Below are positions 45,025 to 52,671 of a DNA stretch of 64,000 nucleotides, piece by piece (within the stretch, counting starts at the first letter, position 1; every line of letters begins with the position of its first letter). The position numbers and the translations under genes were made by a program. The notes under the pieces were generated by a model, which saw only the letters and a list, made by a program, of their open reading frames with translations, did no database searches and had not been told where the DNA came from. Source of the stretch: Acidimicrobiales bacterium (GTDB lineage: Bacteria > Actinomycetota > Acidimicrobiia > Acidimicrobiales > Aldehydirespiratoraceae); contig JAWKIR010000002.1 of NCBI GenBank assembly GCA_041394245.1, positions 1,302,001-1,366,000 of the forward strand. Reading direction: 5' to 3'.

Positions 45025-45753
45025 TTAGAGCTCCCGAAGGGTGTCGATACGTTCGCCCAGCGCTGGTTGCATCACACCGGCGACACCGTGTGGTCCAACC
45101 AACCACAGGTGACGTGAAGCGGGCCGATCCGGCACGCCGTCCGATGCCGCAGCCTTCTCGAACACCGCGGCCAGCGCCGGGGGGTAGCGAGTCAGCTGCA
45201 CTCCGTCGATGTCGACTCGGGCGAGCCGACGATCATCCAGAACTCTGTTGCGCACCCGCTCGGCGAACGGCCCGTAGAGCGGGGCCACCGCGGCGAGCAC
45301 GGTCGCGGCGTGGACGCCCGAACCGAACTGCACGAGCTGGCGGGCGACGACCGCTTCGAGCTCGAGTCGATCGAGTTGGCGCAGCGCGCCGGTGGTGAGC
45401 ACGAGCCGGGTGTCGCCGGCGTTGCCGGCCACGGCCGCATCCGGCGCCCTCGACTCGACCACGTAGAGCTTGGGTTCGCTGATGCCGTGGCTGGCACACA
45501 CGCTCTCGACGAGGCTCTCCAGGCGAGGCTCGGCTCCCTCGGGGAGCAGCGTCGCGCCGAGCGACCGCAACGCGGCATCGGGAGCCCGACGGTCGAGGTA
45601 GACCATGAGCGCGAAGGCGGCGGCGAGACCGAAGACCAGGCCGATGATCCAGCCGAGCGAACCGGGCGCGAGCAGGCCGACGAGCAGTGTCGTGAACAAG
45701 AACACGACGATCGCAGGGGCGATCAGCAGGAGGCGCGGCGCGATGGTGGGCAC
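45025..45753 (-). CDS. Inactive M48-like membrane protein (HtpX relative)
   Basis: 242 residues. Two N-terminal helices (about 8-28 and 32-52), then a peptidase-M48-like domain: LVLTTGALRQLDRLELEAVVARQL aligns with the usual VTTGLL-x-LExVLAHELSH. The HExxH of the family is RQLVQ (R138, Q139, Q142), and the downstream ExxAD position has Arg, so zinc cannot bind in the normal way. It lies downstream of lemA, the usual M48 partner, so it may keep a structural or regulatory role. Likely membrane bound. Confidence 0.75.
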   Translation of the reverse strand: MPTIAPRLLLIAPAIVVFLFTTLLVGLLAPGSLGWIIGLVFGLAAAFALMVYLDRRAPDAALRSLGATLLPEGAEPRLESLVESVCASHGISEPKLYVVESRAPDAAVAGNAGDTRLVLTTGALRQLDRLELEAVVARQLVQFGSGVHAATVLAAVAPLYGPFAERVRNRVLDDRRLARVDIDGVQLTRYPPALAAVFEKAAASDGVPDRPASRHLWLVGPHGVAGVMQPALGERIDTLREL

Positions 45754-45770
45754 AGGGGCTCAGCTTCGGT

Positions 45771-46322
45771 TCAGAACTCGACCGTGACGTTGCCGCGCGA
45801 CTCGTCGTCGGCCTCGAAGTACTCGCGCTCGGTGAAGCGCAGCGGCCCGGCCAGCACCACGGCCGGGAACGTCTGGATCGCAGTGTTGTACTTCAGCACG
45901 CTGTCGTTGTAGTGCTGGCGGGCGAAGGCGATCCGCCCCTCGGTGGAGGTCAGCTCCTCCTGCAGCTCGAGGAAGTTCTGGTTGGCCTTGAGATCGGGGT
46001 AGGCCTCGCTCACCGCGAACAGCTGGCGCAGGGCGCCGGTGAGCATGTTCTCGCTCGCCGCCTGCTCCTGGGGCCCGGTGGCGGAGGTGGCCGCGTTGCG
46101 GGCGGCGATGACGGCCTCGAGCGTCTCGCGCTCGTGCGACGCGTAGCCCTTGACGGTCTCGACGAGGTTGGGGATCAGGTCCCAGCGCCGCTTGAGCTGG
46201 ACGTCGATCTGGGCCCACGCGTTCTCGATGCGGTTCCGCAGCTTGACGAGGTTGTTGTAGAGGGCGATCACGAAGATCACCAGGATCACGACGATGGCGA
46301 GGACGATCAGGAGAGCGATCAT
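45771..46322 (-). CDS. lemA: LemA family protein
   Basis: 183 residues from ATG 46322. N-terminal helix (about 2-22) and a coiled-coil LemA domain (LRNRIENAWAQIDVQLKRRWDLIPNLVETVKGY, then AASENMLTGALRQLFAVSEAYPDLKANQNFLELQEELTSTE). Function unknown; frequently paired with an M48 peptidase, as here with the inactive relative, 17 bases downstream. Confidence 0.93.
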   Translation of the reverse strand: MIALLIVLAIVVILVIFVIALYNNLVKLRNRIENAWAQIDVQLKRRWDLIPNLVETVKGYASHERETLEAVIAARNAATSATGPQEQAASENMLTGALRQLFAVSEAYPDLKANQNFLELQEELTSTEGRIAFARQHYNDSVLKYNTAIQTFPAVVLAGPLRFTEREYFEADDESRGNVTVEF

Positions 46323-46344
46323 CCGGCCAGCGTATCGCCCGCCG

Positions 46345-47433
46345 TCACCGACGTTGCGTAGCCCGGTCCAGCAGCCGCTGATAGCGGTCGAGGTAGAAGT
46401 CGGCCAGGGCGGCCATCGAGAACTCCTCGGCCCGTTCCCGGCCCGACGCCACGAGCGCGGCGCGTGCCGTGTCGTCGCGCAGCACGTCGCCCAGCGCCGC
46501 GGCCAGGGCCGCGACGTCGCCCGGAGCGAAGAGCCGCGCGTCGCGCCCCTGGCGCGCCGCGTTGGCGTAGCCCGGGATGTCGGAGGCGACGACCGGGGTC
46601 CCGGCCGCCATCCCCTCGAGCAGCACCACGCCGAACGACTCACCGTGCAACGACGGGGCGCAGAACACGTCGGCCCCCTTCATGCGGGCGATCTTCTCGC
46701 CCTCGCTGATGGTGCCGAGCCACTCGAGTCGGGGATCTCCCGCGAAGGCGGACCGCAGCGATGCCGTCTGGGGGCCGTCGCCGGCGATCCAGATCCGCAC
46801 CTCGGGCGGCAGCGAGGCCGCGGCGTCGAGGAGCACCCGGAGACCCTTGCGTTCCTCGTGACGACCGACGAACAGGATCGTCGGCGACTCGGTCGCGAAC
46901 GCCGGGCTCTCGTCGTAGCGCCGCAGCTCGACCGCATTGAACGTGAGCTCGTACTCGCCGCCCAGGCTGTCGCGGGCCATGCGCCGTGCGTCCTCCGACA
47001 CGGCCACCCGGTCGTCGAGGCGACCGGCCAGATACCGGACCACGTTGGGCATGAGCTCGTACGACAACGATCGTCCCGCCATGTGGAAGGTGCCGAGCAG
47101 CGGCGCGGGTTTGGTGAGCAGCGCGGTGGTCGTGGGCCCCGGGGCCAGCGGCTCGTGGAGATGGACGACGTCGAACGCTTCGTCGCGCATGGCCCGGATG
47201 GTGCGGAGCTGGGCCGACGGGTCGGGAGCGACAGGGGCGACCGAGCCGTTCGCCGCGGTGGGCAGGCTCAGCCCGAGTGGGGTCACCCCGGCGTCGGGCG
47301 GCGGTCCGTCGCACGGCGCCAGGACCCGACAGGCGTGGCCCTTGCGCCGCAACGCGCGGGCCAGGCCGAGCACCTGGGTCTGCACGCCGCCCGGCACCGT
47401 CAGGCTGTAGGGGCAGATCATCCCGATCCGCAT
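46345..47433 (-). CDS. pimA: Phosphatidylinositol alpha-mannosyltransferase, GT4 family
   Basis: 362 residues from ATG 47433. MRIGMICPYSLTVPGGVQTQVLGLARALRRKGH is the PimA start; NAVELRRYDE, VGRHEERKGLRVLLDA and APSLHGESFGVVLLEGMAAGTPVVASDIPGY (E-x7-E, nucleotide-sugar site) fit a retaining GT4 enzyme. It adds the first mannose to phosphatidylinositol from GDP-mannose at the inner face. It overlaps the PatA-like stop by one base (TGATG). Confidence 0.92.
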   Translation of the reverse strand: MRIGMICPYSLTVPGGVQTQVLGLARALRRKGHACRVLAPCDGPPPDAGVTPLGLSLPTAANGSVAPVAPDPSAQLRTIRAMRDEAFDVVHLHEPLAPGPTTTALLTKPAPLLGTFHMAGRSLSYELMPNVVRYLAGRLDDRVAVSEDARRMARDSLGGEYELTFNAVELRRYDESPAFATESPTILFVGRHEERKGLRVLLDAAASLPPEVRIWIAGDGPQTASLRSAFAGDPRLEWLGTISEGEKIARMKGADVFCAPSLHGESFGVVLLEGMAAGTPVVASDIPGYANAARQGRDARLFAPGDVAALAAALGDVLRDDTARAALVASGRERAEEFSMAALADFYLDRYQRLLDRATQRR

Positions 47434-48356
47434 CAGCCCGTCTCCTCGAGCAGGGCGCGGAAGTGCTCCGGCATCGGTCGACCGAGCGCCGCGTAGTCGC
47501 TCGGCCAGTTCGGTTGGAGCATGTGCCACTGCTCCGGAGCGGCCGAGATCAGCGATTCGAACGCGGTGGCGAGGTCCTGGGTGACCCGGGCGATGTCGTC
47601 GCGCAGCCGGCCCCGCCGCGCCGTGTCGAGGGCGGGCATCACATGACCCCAGCGGGATCCCTCGCGCCAGTAGACCGCGGTGGGCAGCAGGGGTGAACCG
47701 GTGCGCAGGGCCAGCGTGGCCGGTCCGGCCGGCAGGGTGGTCCGTTCACCGAAGAACTCCACCGGTACGCCGTTGCCCTGGAGGTCGCGATCGGCGAGTA
47801 GGCAGAGGACCTCGCCGTTGTTGAGGGCCTTCAGGCTCGCCCGGCCCGCCTCGGGGCCGAGCGGGACGATCTTCATCCCCAGCGACTCGCGGAACCCGAC
47901 GAACCAGTCGAACAGCTCCGGCGGGTCGAGGGGTTCGACGATCGCGGTGACGTCGTACCCGGGCACCAACGCGAGCCAGAACGCGGCCCACTCCCAGGTG
48001 CCCAGATGGGGCAACGCCAGGATCGGACCCTGCCCCGAGGCGCACGCGGCCTCGATCTGGCCGAACCCCTCGTAGCCGAACTCTCGGTCGATCTGCGGCG
48101 CCGAGAGCTCGGGAAGGCGGAAGCTCTCGTGGTAGTAGCGGGCGTACCACTCGAACACCTCGGCGACCCGGCGCCGCTCCTCGACCGGTCCGAGCTCACG
48201 GCCGAGCACCCGCGAGAGGTGGCGCGCCACGATCCGCCGTCGCTCGGGCGACGCGGCGGCGCCCACGCCGACGAGACGCGACACGCCGATCCCGGCCGCG
48301 CCGGGAAGGCGCCGGGCCAGGAACGACCCCGCCCGGTAGGCGGAGGCGGACGGCAC
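47433..48356 (-). CDS. Phosphatidylinositol mannoside acyltransferase (PatA/LpxL-type)
   Basis: 307 residues from GTG 48356. LPHLGTWEWAAFWLAL has the H-x4-(D/E) motif (HLGTWE) of lysophospholipid acyltransferases of the LpxL/HtrB group; CLLADRDLQGNGVPVEFFGERTTLPAGPATLALRTGSPLLPTAVYWR follows. In mycobacteria the same position holds PatA, which acylates the first mannose of PIM1. It probably adds a fatty acid to the PimA product. Starts 14 bases downstream of the pgsA stop. Confidence 0.88.
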   Translation of the reverse strand: MPSASAYRAGSFLARRLPGAAGIGVSRLVGVGAAASPERRRIVARHLSRVLGRELGPVEERRRVAEVFEWYARYYHESFRLPELSAPQIDREFGYEGFGQIEAACASGQGPILALPHLGTWEWAAFWLALVPGYDVTAIVEPLDPPELFDWFVGFRESLGMKIVPLGPEAGRASLKALNNGEVLCLLADRDLQGNGVPVEFFGERTTLPAGPATLALRTGSPLLPTAVYWREGSRWGHVMPALDTARRGRLRDDIARVTQDLATAFESLISAAPEQWHMLQPNWPSDYAALGRPMPEHFRALLEETG

Positions 48357-48370
48357 GCCGTCAGCCGCTC

Positions 48371-49063
48371 TCAGCCGTCGCGCAGCGCCCGACGCTCGCG
48401 CATGCGCTGCCGCCACACCGGCTCGGCCGTCGATCGGCGGACCCGGGGCTGGCGACGCTGGCGACGCTGCGGCCGCGGCCGGTCCTCGGAGGCCTGGCGC
48501 CAGACCTTGACGAAGCGCTGGACGGCGGTGATCGCGGTGAGCACCAGCATGACCCACAGGATCGGGATCAGGAACTCGGCGAACAGCAGGGCGATGGCGA
48601 GCACGATGATGCGCTCGGCCCGCTCCATGATCCCGCCCTTGGCGTCGTAGCCGAGCGACTCGGCCTTGGCCCGCTGGTACGAGATGAACATGGCGAGTCC
48701 CATGATCGCGACCGGCAGCATCATGATGCGGCCCGGTTCGTTGCTCGCGAGGTACCAGGCGACGCCGCCGAAGAGCAGGCCGTCGGTCAACCGGTCGGAG
48801 ACGGAGTCGAAGAAGGCGCCGCGCTGCGAGCCGGTGCCGGAGGCCCGGGCCACGGCCCCGTCGAGGGCGTCGGGGATGCCGGTGAGCAGGAGGAAAAGGA
48901 ACCCGACCCGGGTCCACCCGGCCCCGATGGTGAAGGCGGCCACCGACGCCATGACGATGCCGATCACGGTGATCACGTCGGCCGTGATCCCGGTGCGACG
49001 CAGGCTGTGACCGATCGGCGTCAGGCCCTTGTCGACCGTCGTGCGCCAGTTTCCGTCGAACAT
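48371..49063 (-). CDS. pgsA: CDP-alcohol phosphatidyltransferase (PgsA1-like)
   Basis: 230 residues from ATG 49063, which has GAGGAG upstream. Four to six helices and the full CDP-OH-P motif, DALDGAVARASGTGSQRGAF then FDSVSD (D-x2-DG-x2-AR-x8-G-x3-D-x3-D). In mycobacteria the homologue, PgsA1, makes phosphatidylinositol phosphate, used by PimA. The pgsA-patA-pimA order supports that role; a glycerol-phosphate acceptor cannot be excluded. The C-terminal 30 residues are basic. Confidence 0.88.
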   Translation of the reverse strand: MFDGNWRTTVDKGLTPIGHSLRRTGITADVITVIGIVMASVAAFTIGAGWTRVGFLFLLLTGIPDALDGAVARASGTGSQRGAFFDSVSDRLTDGLLFGGVAWYLASNEPGRIMMLPVAIMGLAMFISYQRAKAESLGYDAKGGIMERAERIIVLAIALLFAEFLIPILWVMLVLTAITAVQRFVKVWRQASEDRPRPQRRQRRQPRVRRSTAEPVWRQRMRERRALRDG

Positions 49064-49168
49064 GTGAACTCCTCGAGGACAGCTCAAGGGTAGCAGCGGC
49101 GCGATCGGCCACCGCGGCGCGCCGGCGACGCAAAGACCGGGCGCAACCCCACTACGTGGGCAGAGGCG

Positions 49169-49203
49169 TTCCCACCGTGTCGACCCACTCAACACGGTGG
49201 GAA
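49169..49203. repeat. Perfect 12-base inverted repeat, 11-base spacer
   Basis: TTCCCACCGTGT at 49169-49180 pairs exactly with ACACGGTGGGAA at 49192-49203; the spacer is CGACCCACTCA. There is no T run on either strand, so a Rho-independent terminator is unlikely. It lies between divergent genes, so an operator for a dimeric regulator or a leader hairpin is more probable. Confidence 0.75.
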
Positions 49204-49263
49204 CTAGATCGGTGTGATCTCGCGTCTCAAGCAGAGCGATCGCTTCGTTCGACGGAGAACGGC

Positions 49264-49279
49264 TGTCACGATGTCACGA
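49264..49279. repeat. Direct repeat TGTCACGA x2
   Basis: TGTCACGA occurs at 49264-49271 and again at 49272-49279 with no gap. It is 71 bases upstream of the sigma gene start, where an activator site would lie. May be a chance repeat; reported because it is perfect and in a promoter region. Confidence 0.5.
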
Positions 49280-49313
49280 ACGATCCGTAGGGTCGGAGTT
49301 TTGTGCCCCGAGG

Positions 49314-49346
49314 GTCAACCGATCGCGGTCCCCGTTTGTCTATAGG
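49314..49346 (+). promoter_or_regulatory. Possible ECF-type promoter of the sigma operon
   Basis: GTCAACC (49314-49320) and GTCTATAGG (49338-49346) are about 17 bases apart, like an ECF -35/-10 pair. The GTG start at 49350 lies only a few bases past it, so the transcript could be leaderless, which is common in actinobacteria. This is a guess from base patterns. Confidence 0.25.
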
Positions 49347-49349
49347 GGT

Positions 49350-49889
49350 GTGAGCACCACTACGCCCGCTCTGACGACAGGTCTGTCGATGTCTGAATCC
49401 ACGCTCCCGTCAGTCGCGTCGCTCGAGCTCGCATCGCTCCACAGCACCTCATATGAGCAGCTGACTGCGGCCGCGCAGGCGTTGGTCAACAACCGATCCG
49501 AGGCAGAGGAGATCGTCCAGGAGGCGTTCGCCCGCTGCCTCGACGCATGGACCCGGCGAGGCGTGCCGGCGTCGCCGGCGGCGTATCTCCATCGGAGCGT
49601 GGTGAACGTTGGACGCAACCGGGTCCGTCGGCGGGTGGTCTTTCGCCGTTTGAACCTCCACCCGGCCCTCCACCCACCGACGGAACTCCCCACGATCGAA
49701 TCGGAGCAGCCGCTGCTCGACGCATTGTCGCAATTGCCTGGCCGCCAGCGAGAGTGTCTGGTGCTCCGATTCGTGTTGGACCTCCCCGTGGCCGAGGTCG
49801 CCGAGATTCTCGGCATCGGCGAAGGCGCGGTGAAGGCACACACGCACCGGGGCCTACGGGCCCTCGAGAACATGCAGGAGGCGGAATGA
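49350..49889 (+). CDS. ECF-type RNA polymerase sigma factor
   Basis: 179 residues from GTG 49350 (an internal ATG at 49389 also fits). Region 2: LVNNRSEAEEIVQEAFARCLDAW; region 4: LDALSQLPGRQRECLVLRFVLDLPVAEVAEILGIGEGAVKAHTHRGLRALE, the usual SigE/SigM-like HTH. It should direct transcription of a small regulon, perhaps including itself and the next genes. Overlaps the following gene by 4 bases (ATGA). Confidence 0.88.
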   Translation: MSTTTPALTTGLSMSESTLPSVASLELASLHSTSYEQLTAAAQALVNNRSEAEEIVQEAFARCLDAWTRRGVPASPAAYLHRSVVNVGRNRVRRRVVFRRLNLHPALHPPTELPTIESEQPLLDALSQLPGRQRECLVLRFVLDLPVAEVAEILGIGEGAVKAHTHRGLRALENMQEAE

Positions 49890-50506
49890 TGGGTATCGAG
49901 GAGCAGCTCCGAGGGCTCGCGGGTGCGTCGCAGCGACCGAGCTGGGACCAGATCGAAGAACGGGCGGCGGAGCTCCGGAAGCGACGCCACCGTGTGCGCG
50001 GTGGCGTCGCCGTCGCCGCAGCGGCCGCCATTGCTGGCGTCCTGGCAATGCTGCATGGGGGTCCGTCGGGCACCAGTGTTGAAGGTCCGGCTGCGTCTGC
50101 CGTCCCCGCGCAGGAGTCGCCAACAACCACGCTCACATCGGAAGACATCGCTTCGCGGACCTGCGAGTCGGATCCGGCGTCGGCGCCATCGGCCAATCCG
50201 TCGCCCGAGATCGGGGAGCTGTACGAGGAGATCGACTCATCCGGCCTGGCCGAGATTCCTTTCCCACCTGACTGCGCAGTCCGAGCGTTCGTCGATGCGA
50301 ACGCCTTCACGGTGACGGCCGGGCAGCCGCACGGCGACCTTCCGGTCTACGACGCTGAGGGCAATCAGATTGGGGTTCTGGTGTACGGGCTCCCGGCAAT
50401 GACTGTCGAGGAGTACGAGCAAGACCCTGAAGGACATCGCCAGGCAGGCATAGCTCGTGTCGAAGAACTTGAGTCGCTGTCCACAGATTCGGGCTCAGAT
50501 GACTAG
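49886..50506 (+). CDS. Single-pass membrane protein, possible anti-sigma factor
   Basis: 206 residues from ATG 49886. A cytoplasmic part of about 38 residues (no zinc-binding HxxxCxxC), a helix at about 39-57 (GGVAVAAAAAIAGVLAML), a low-complexity linker (60-105) and an outer domain (about 108-198). The outer domain resembles that of the 51210 protein: PHGDLPVYD against PHADLEVYD, IGVLVYGL against IGWVVYGL, EYEQDPEGHRQAG against EYEADPEGLRLAG. Its position behind a sigma gene suggests it holds the sigma factor at the membrane; that is inference. Confidence 0.75.
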   Translation: MMGIEEQLRGLAGASQRPSWDQIEERAAELRKRRHRVRGGVAVAAAAAIAGVLAMLHGGPSGTSVEGPAASAVPAQESPTTTLTSEDIASRTCESDPASAPSANPSPEIGELYEEIDSSGLAEIPFPPDCAVRAFVDANAFTVTAGQPHGDLPVYDAEGNQIGVLVYGLPAMTVEEYEQDPEGHRQAGIARVEELESLSTDSGSDD

Positions 50507-50714
50507 GACCTGATCCGCCACATCTTGCCTGTTCAGAGGCCATACGCTTGATAAGTTGTGAGGCCTTTCGTTGGCGCGCATTTAGGCTAATCAATTCTCC
50601 ACGGCCCACCTCTATTTGATCACTTGACGCGCGACCATCGTGGCTGCTTCGTTGTGAACTGGGTCGGATATTCGGGTCCGAAGTCCGAAGTAACAGGAAA
50701 GCGGAGGAGAAGTG

Positions 50715-51191
50715 ATGTTGAGAAGACTGGCGATGGCAGCCGCCATCGTTGCGGCGGTGGCGTTGATAGGGCAGTCAACGGCGCTCGCGAACCACGTTGT
50801 CAACGCGGGGCCTTGGGTGCGCGCCTCGAAGGGCAGCTACACCATGTGCGGAACCAACCAGCTGAGCCCCGACAACGCGTTCGGAACACATGCCTTCGGG
50901 CTGAGCATCACGACGACGTACACCTCGGCGTCCTGCGGTGGAACCATCACGAGCGGGGCCAGCGTCAGAGCGCGCGGTCAAGTCCTGTGGAACAACTCGG
51001 GGTGGACGGCTTGTGGCGCAGTCGCCAACACCGGCTACGTCTCGACAGGCACGACGTCGGTGAACTCGTTCAACACGTTGGGCTGTGGTGCCGGCGAGTA
51101 CGCGAACTCCACGCAGCACGGCGGGTGGATCACGGGTACCGAGTATCCGGCGACCCACTGGCCCCTCGTTGCATCGCACACGGGCTACTGA
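50715..51191 (+). CDS. Secreted hypothetical protein with four cysteines
   Basis: 158 residues from ATG 50715, with GGAGG and AAG upstream. Signal peptide: MLRRLAMAAAIVAAVALIGQSTALA (cleavage near 25-26). The mature part has four Cys (MCG, SCGG, ACGA, GCGA), possibly two disulfides, and many Thr, Ser and Gly, as in a beta-rich extracellular domain. No family recognised. Follows the sigma and membrane genes on the same strand. Confidence 0.7.
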   Translation: MLRRLAMAAAIVAAVALIGQSTALANHVVNAGPWVRASKGSYTMCGTNQLSPDNAFGTHAFGLSITTTYTSASCGGTITSGASVRARGQVLWNNSGWTACGAVANTGYVSTGTTSVNSFNTLGCGAGEYANSTQHGGWITGTEYPATHWPLVASHTGY

Positions 51192-51209
51192 GCAGAAGGG
51201 GAGAACGAG

Positions 51210-51629
51210 ATGAAGCTGAATCGATTCACAATCGGAATCACGACCATCGCTGTGACGGTGGCGTTGGGTGTGGCGGCCGCGAGTGCCGGGAGCGGCGGGG
51301 CTGACCCAGGCCCTGACCAGATGGTGGATGCCGAGCTCGAAGCCTTCTGGGCGGAAGTTGAGGCCACCGGGCTTATCCCAATCGGCCAGAACGCGGATGG
51401 CACCGGGCCGCACGGTTGGGTCCGCTACGACGACTTCGTCGTTGTCGATGGGGAGCCACACGCCGACCTGGAGGTGTACGACGTCGCCGGGGCCCACATA
51501 GGGTGGGTCGTGTACGGGCTGGCGCCCCTGACCATCGCCGAGTACGAAGCCGACCCTGAGGGGCTACGCCTCGCTGGGCTGGAGCGGATCGCCGAGTTCG
51601 AGGCGGCTGCAGCAGCGGCGGCCGGCTAG
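51210..51629 (+). CDS. Secreted protein with the domain of the 49886 protein
   Basis: 139 residues from ATG 51210, GGGGAGAACGAG just upstream. Signal peptide MKLNRFTIGITTIAVTVALGVAAASA. The mature part (about 30-135) aligns with the outer domain of the 49886 protein: about 28 of 49 positions identical by eye in the best stretch (PHxDLxVYD to RxxEFE). Probably soluble outside the cell or at the membrane face. Its stop overlaps the stop of the minus-strand 51626 gene, both using CTAG at 51626-51629. Confidence 0.75.
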   Translation: MKLNRFTIGITTIAVTVALGVAAASAGSGGADPGPDQMVDAELEAFWAEVEATGLIPIGQNADGTGPHGWVRYDDFVVVDGEPHADLEVYDVAGAHIGWVVYGLAPLTIAEYEADPEGLRLAGLERIAEFEAAAAAAAG

Positions 51630-52153
51630 GCGGGCAGGGCGGTCCAGTCCTCGGGGTTCTCCTCGACGAAGTGGTCGATGACCTCGCCGTCGACACCGTC
51701 GACGAGCACCAGACCCCGCTTCTCGGGGGTCGGCTCGTTCGAGTAGAGCAGGATCCGCCAGGTCGGGCGGCTGCGGTAGCCCCGCCAGCCCAGCTGGGCC
51801 GACGCGTGACCGACGGGGAACCCGACTTCGCGGGTCGCCGCCTGCAGCGCGTGCTCCTCGTCGAAGGACAGGTCCCAGCCGCCCTGGAGGTGGTAGAGCC
51901 CGACGACGATCAGCACGATCCCCGCGACGGTCACGCCCCGGTTGAGCAGCACGGCGTCGTTTCCGGCCATCGAGCGGGCCACGATGCAACCGATGCCGAT
52001 CAGGACGTAGAGGACCCCGGGGATGCGCCGCCGGCTGTTGTTGGGGAAGAGGTAGGGCGTGGCGATCGCGGTGGTGTCGAGGTCGGCCGGGAGCGCGTCG
52101 CGCACCTCCTCGGGCGGAACCGTTTCCGGCGGGTCGTCGTCCTCGGGCTGCAC
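51626..52153 (-). CDS. Hypothetical membrane protein
   Basis: 175 residues from GTG 52153. The N-terminal 45 are acidic and proline-rich. Two hydrophobic helices (about 48-66 and 72-92) precede a soluble part (about 95-175) with VGFPVGHASAQLGWRGYRSRPTWRILLYS. Not recognised. It lies 5 bases downstream of the HIT gene and is probably in the thrS transcript. Confidence 0.6.
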   Translation of the reverse strand: MQPEDDDPPETVPPEEVRDALPADLDTTAIATPYLFPNNSRRRIPGVLYVLIGIGCIVARSMAGNDAVLLNRGVTVAGIVLIVVGLYHLQGGWDLSFDEEHALQAATREVGFPVGHASAQLGWRGYRSRPTWRILLYSNEPTPEKRGLVLVDGVDGEVIDHFVEENPEDWTALPA

Positions 52154-52158
52154 GGCGA

Positions 52159-52671
52159 TCAGGCTACGGGCCAGGCGTCGCGGACGCGCAGCCAGGCGTC
52201 GGCCAGGGTCTCGGGGAGCACCCGGGCGTCGGCCACGGCGGTCATGAAGTTGGTGTCGCCCTCCCAGCGGGGCAGCACGTGCACGTGGAGGTGGTCGGGG
52301 AATCCGGCCCCGGCCCCGCGGCCGAGGTTGGCCCCGATGTTCATCCCGTCGGGGGCGTAGGCCGCGGTGATCGCCGCCGCCGCGAGCCGCACGCCCTCCC
52401 AGAGCTCGGCATGCTCCTCGGCGGTGAGGTCGGACAAGAGGGGCACTCCCCGCCGGGGCAGGACCATGACGTGACCCGAGGTGTAGGGATAGCGGTTGAG
52501 CAGGGCGAACGAGTGCTCGCCGCGCCAGACGACGAGCGTCTCGTCGTCGGGACGACCGCTGTGCAGGATCGCCTCGAACAGGGTCGACCCGTCGGGCACC
52601 TCGAACGCCGGACCGTCGTCGCCGGAGCGGACGTAGGGCATCCGCCAGCCGGCCCGGAGGTGCTCGACCAT
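52159..52671 (-). CDS. HIT-domain protein (AP4A phosphorylase-like)
   Basis: 170 residues. HIT motif HLHVHVLPRW (H-x-H-x-H) is intact, with NRYPYTSGHVMVLPRRGVP typical of the actinobacterial Ap4A phosphorylase family. Its gene sits beside thrS and pgsA in mycobacteria. It probably cleaves diadenosine polyphosphates made by tRNA synthetases. Overlaps the thrS stop by one base (TGATG). Confidence 0.9.
   Translation of the reverse strand: MVEHLRAGWRMPYVRSGDDGPAFEVPDGSTLFEAILHSGRPDDETLVVWRGEHSFALLNRYPYTSGHVMVLPRRGVPLLSDLTAEEHAELWEGVRLAAAAITAAYAPDGMNIGANLGRGAGAGFPDHLHVHVLPRWEGDTNFMTAVADARVLPETLADAWLRVRDAWPVA

Larger units (their letters stand above)
49064..49349. promoter_or_regulatory. Divergent regulatory region between pgsA and the ECF sigma gene
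   Basis: 286 bases without a gene. It holds a perfect 12-base inverted repeat (49169-49203), an AGATC/GATCT pair (49206-49220), a doubled 8-base repeat (49264-49279), and a possible promoter near 49314-49346. Both divergent promoters should be inside it. Confidence 0.6.
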
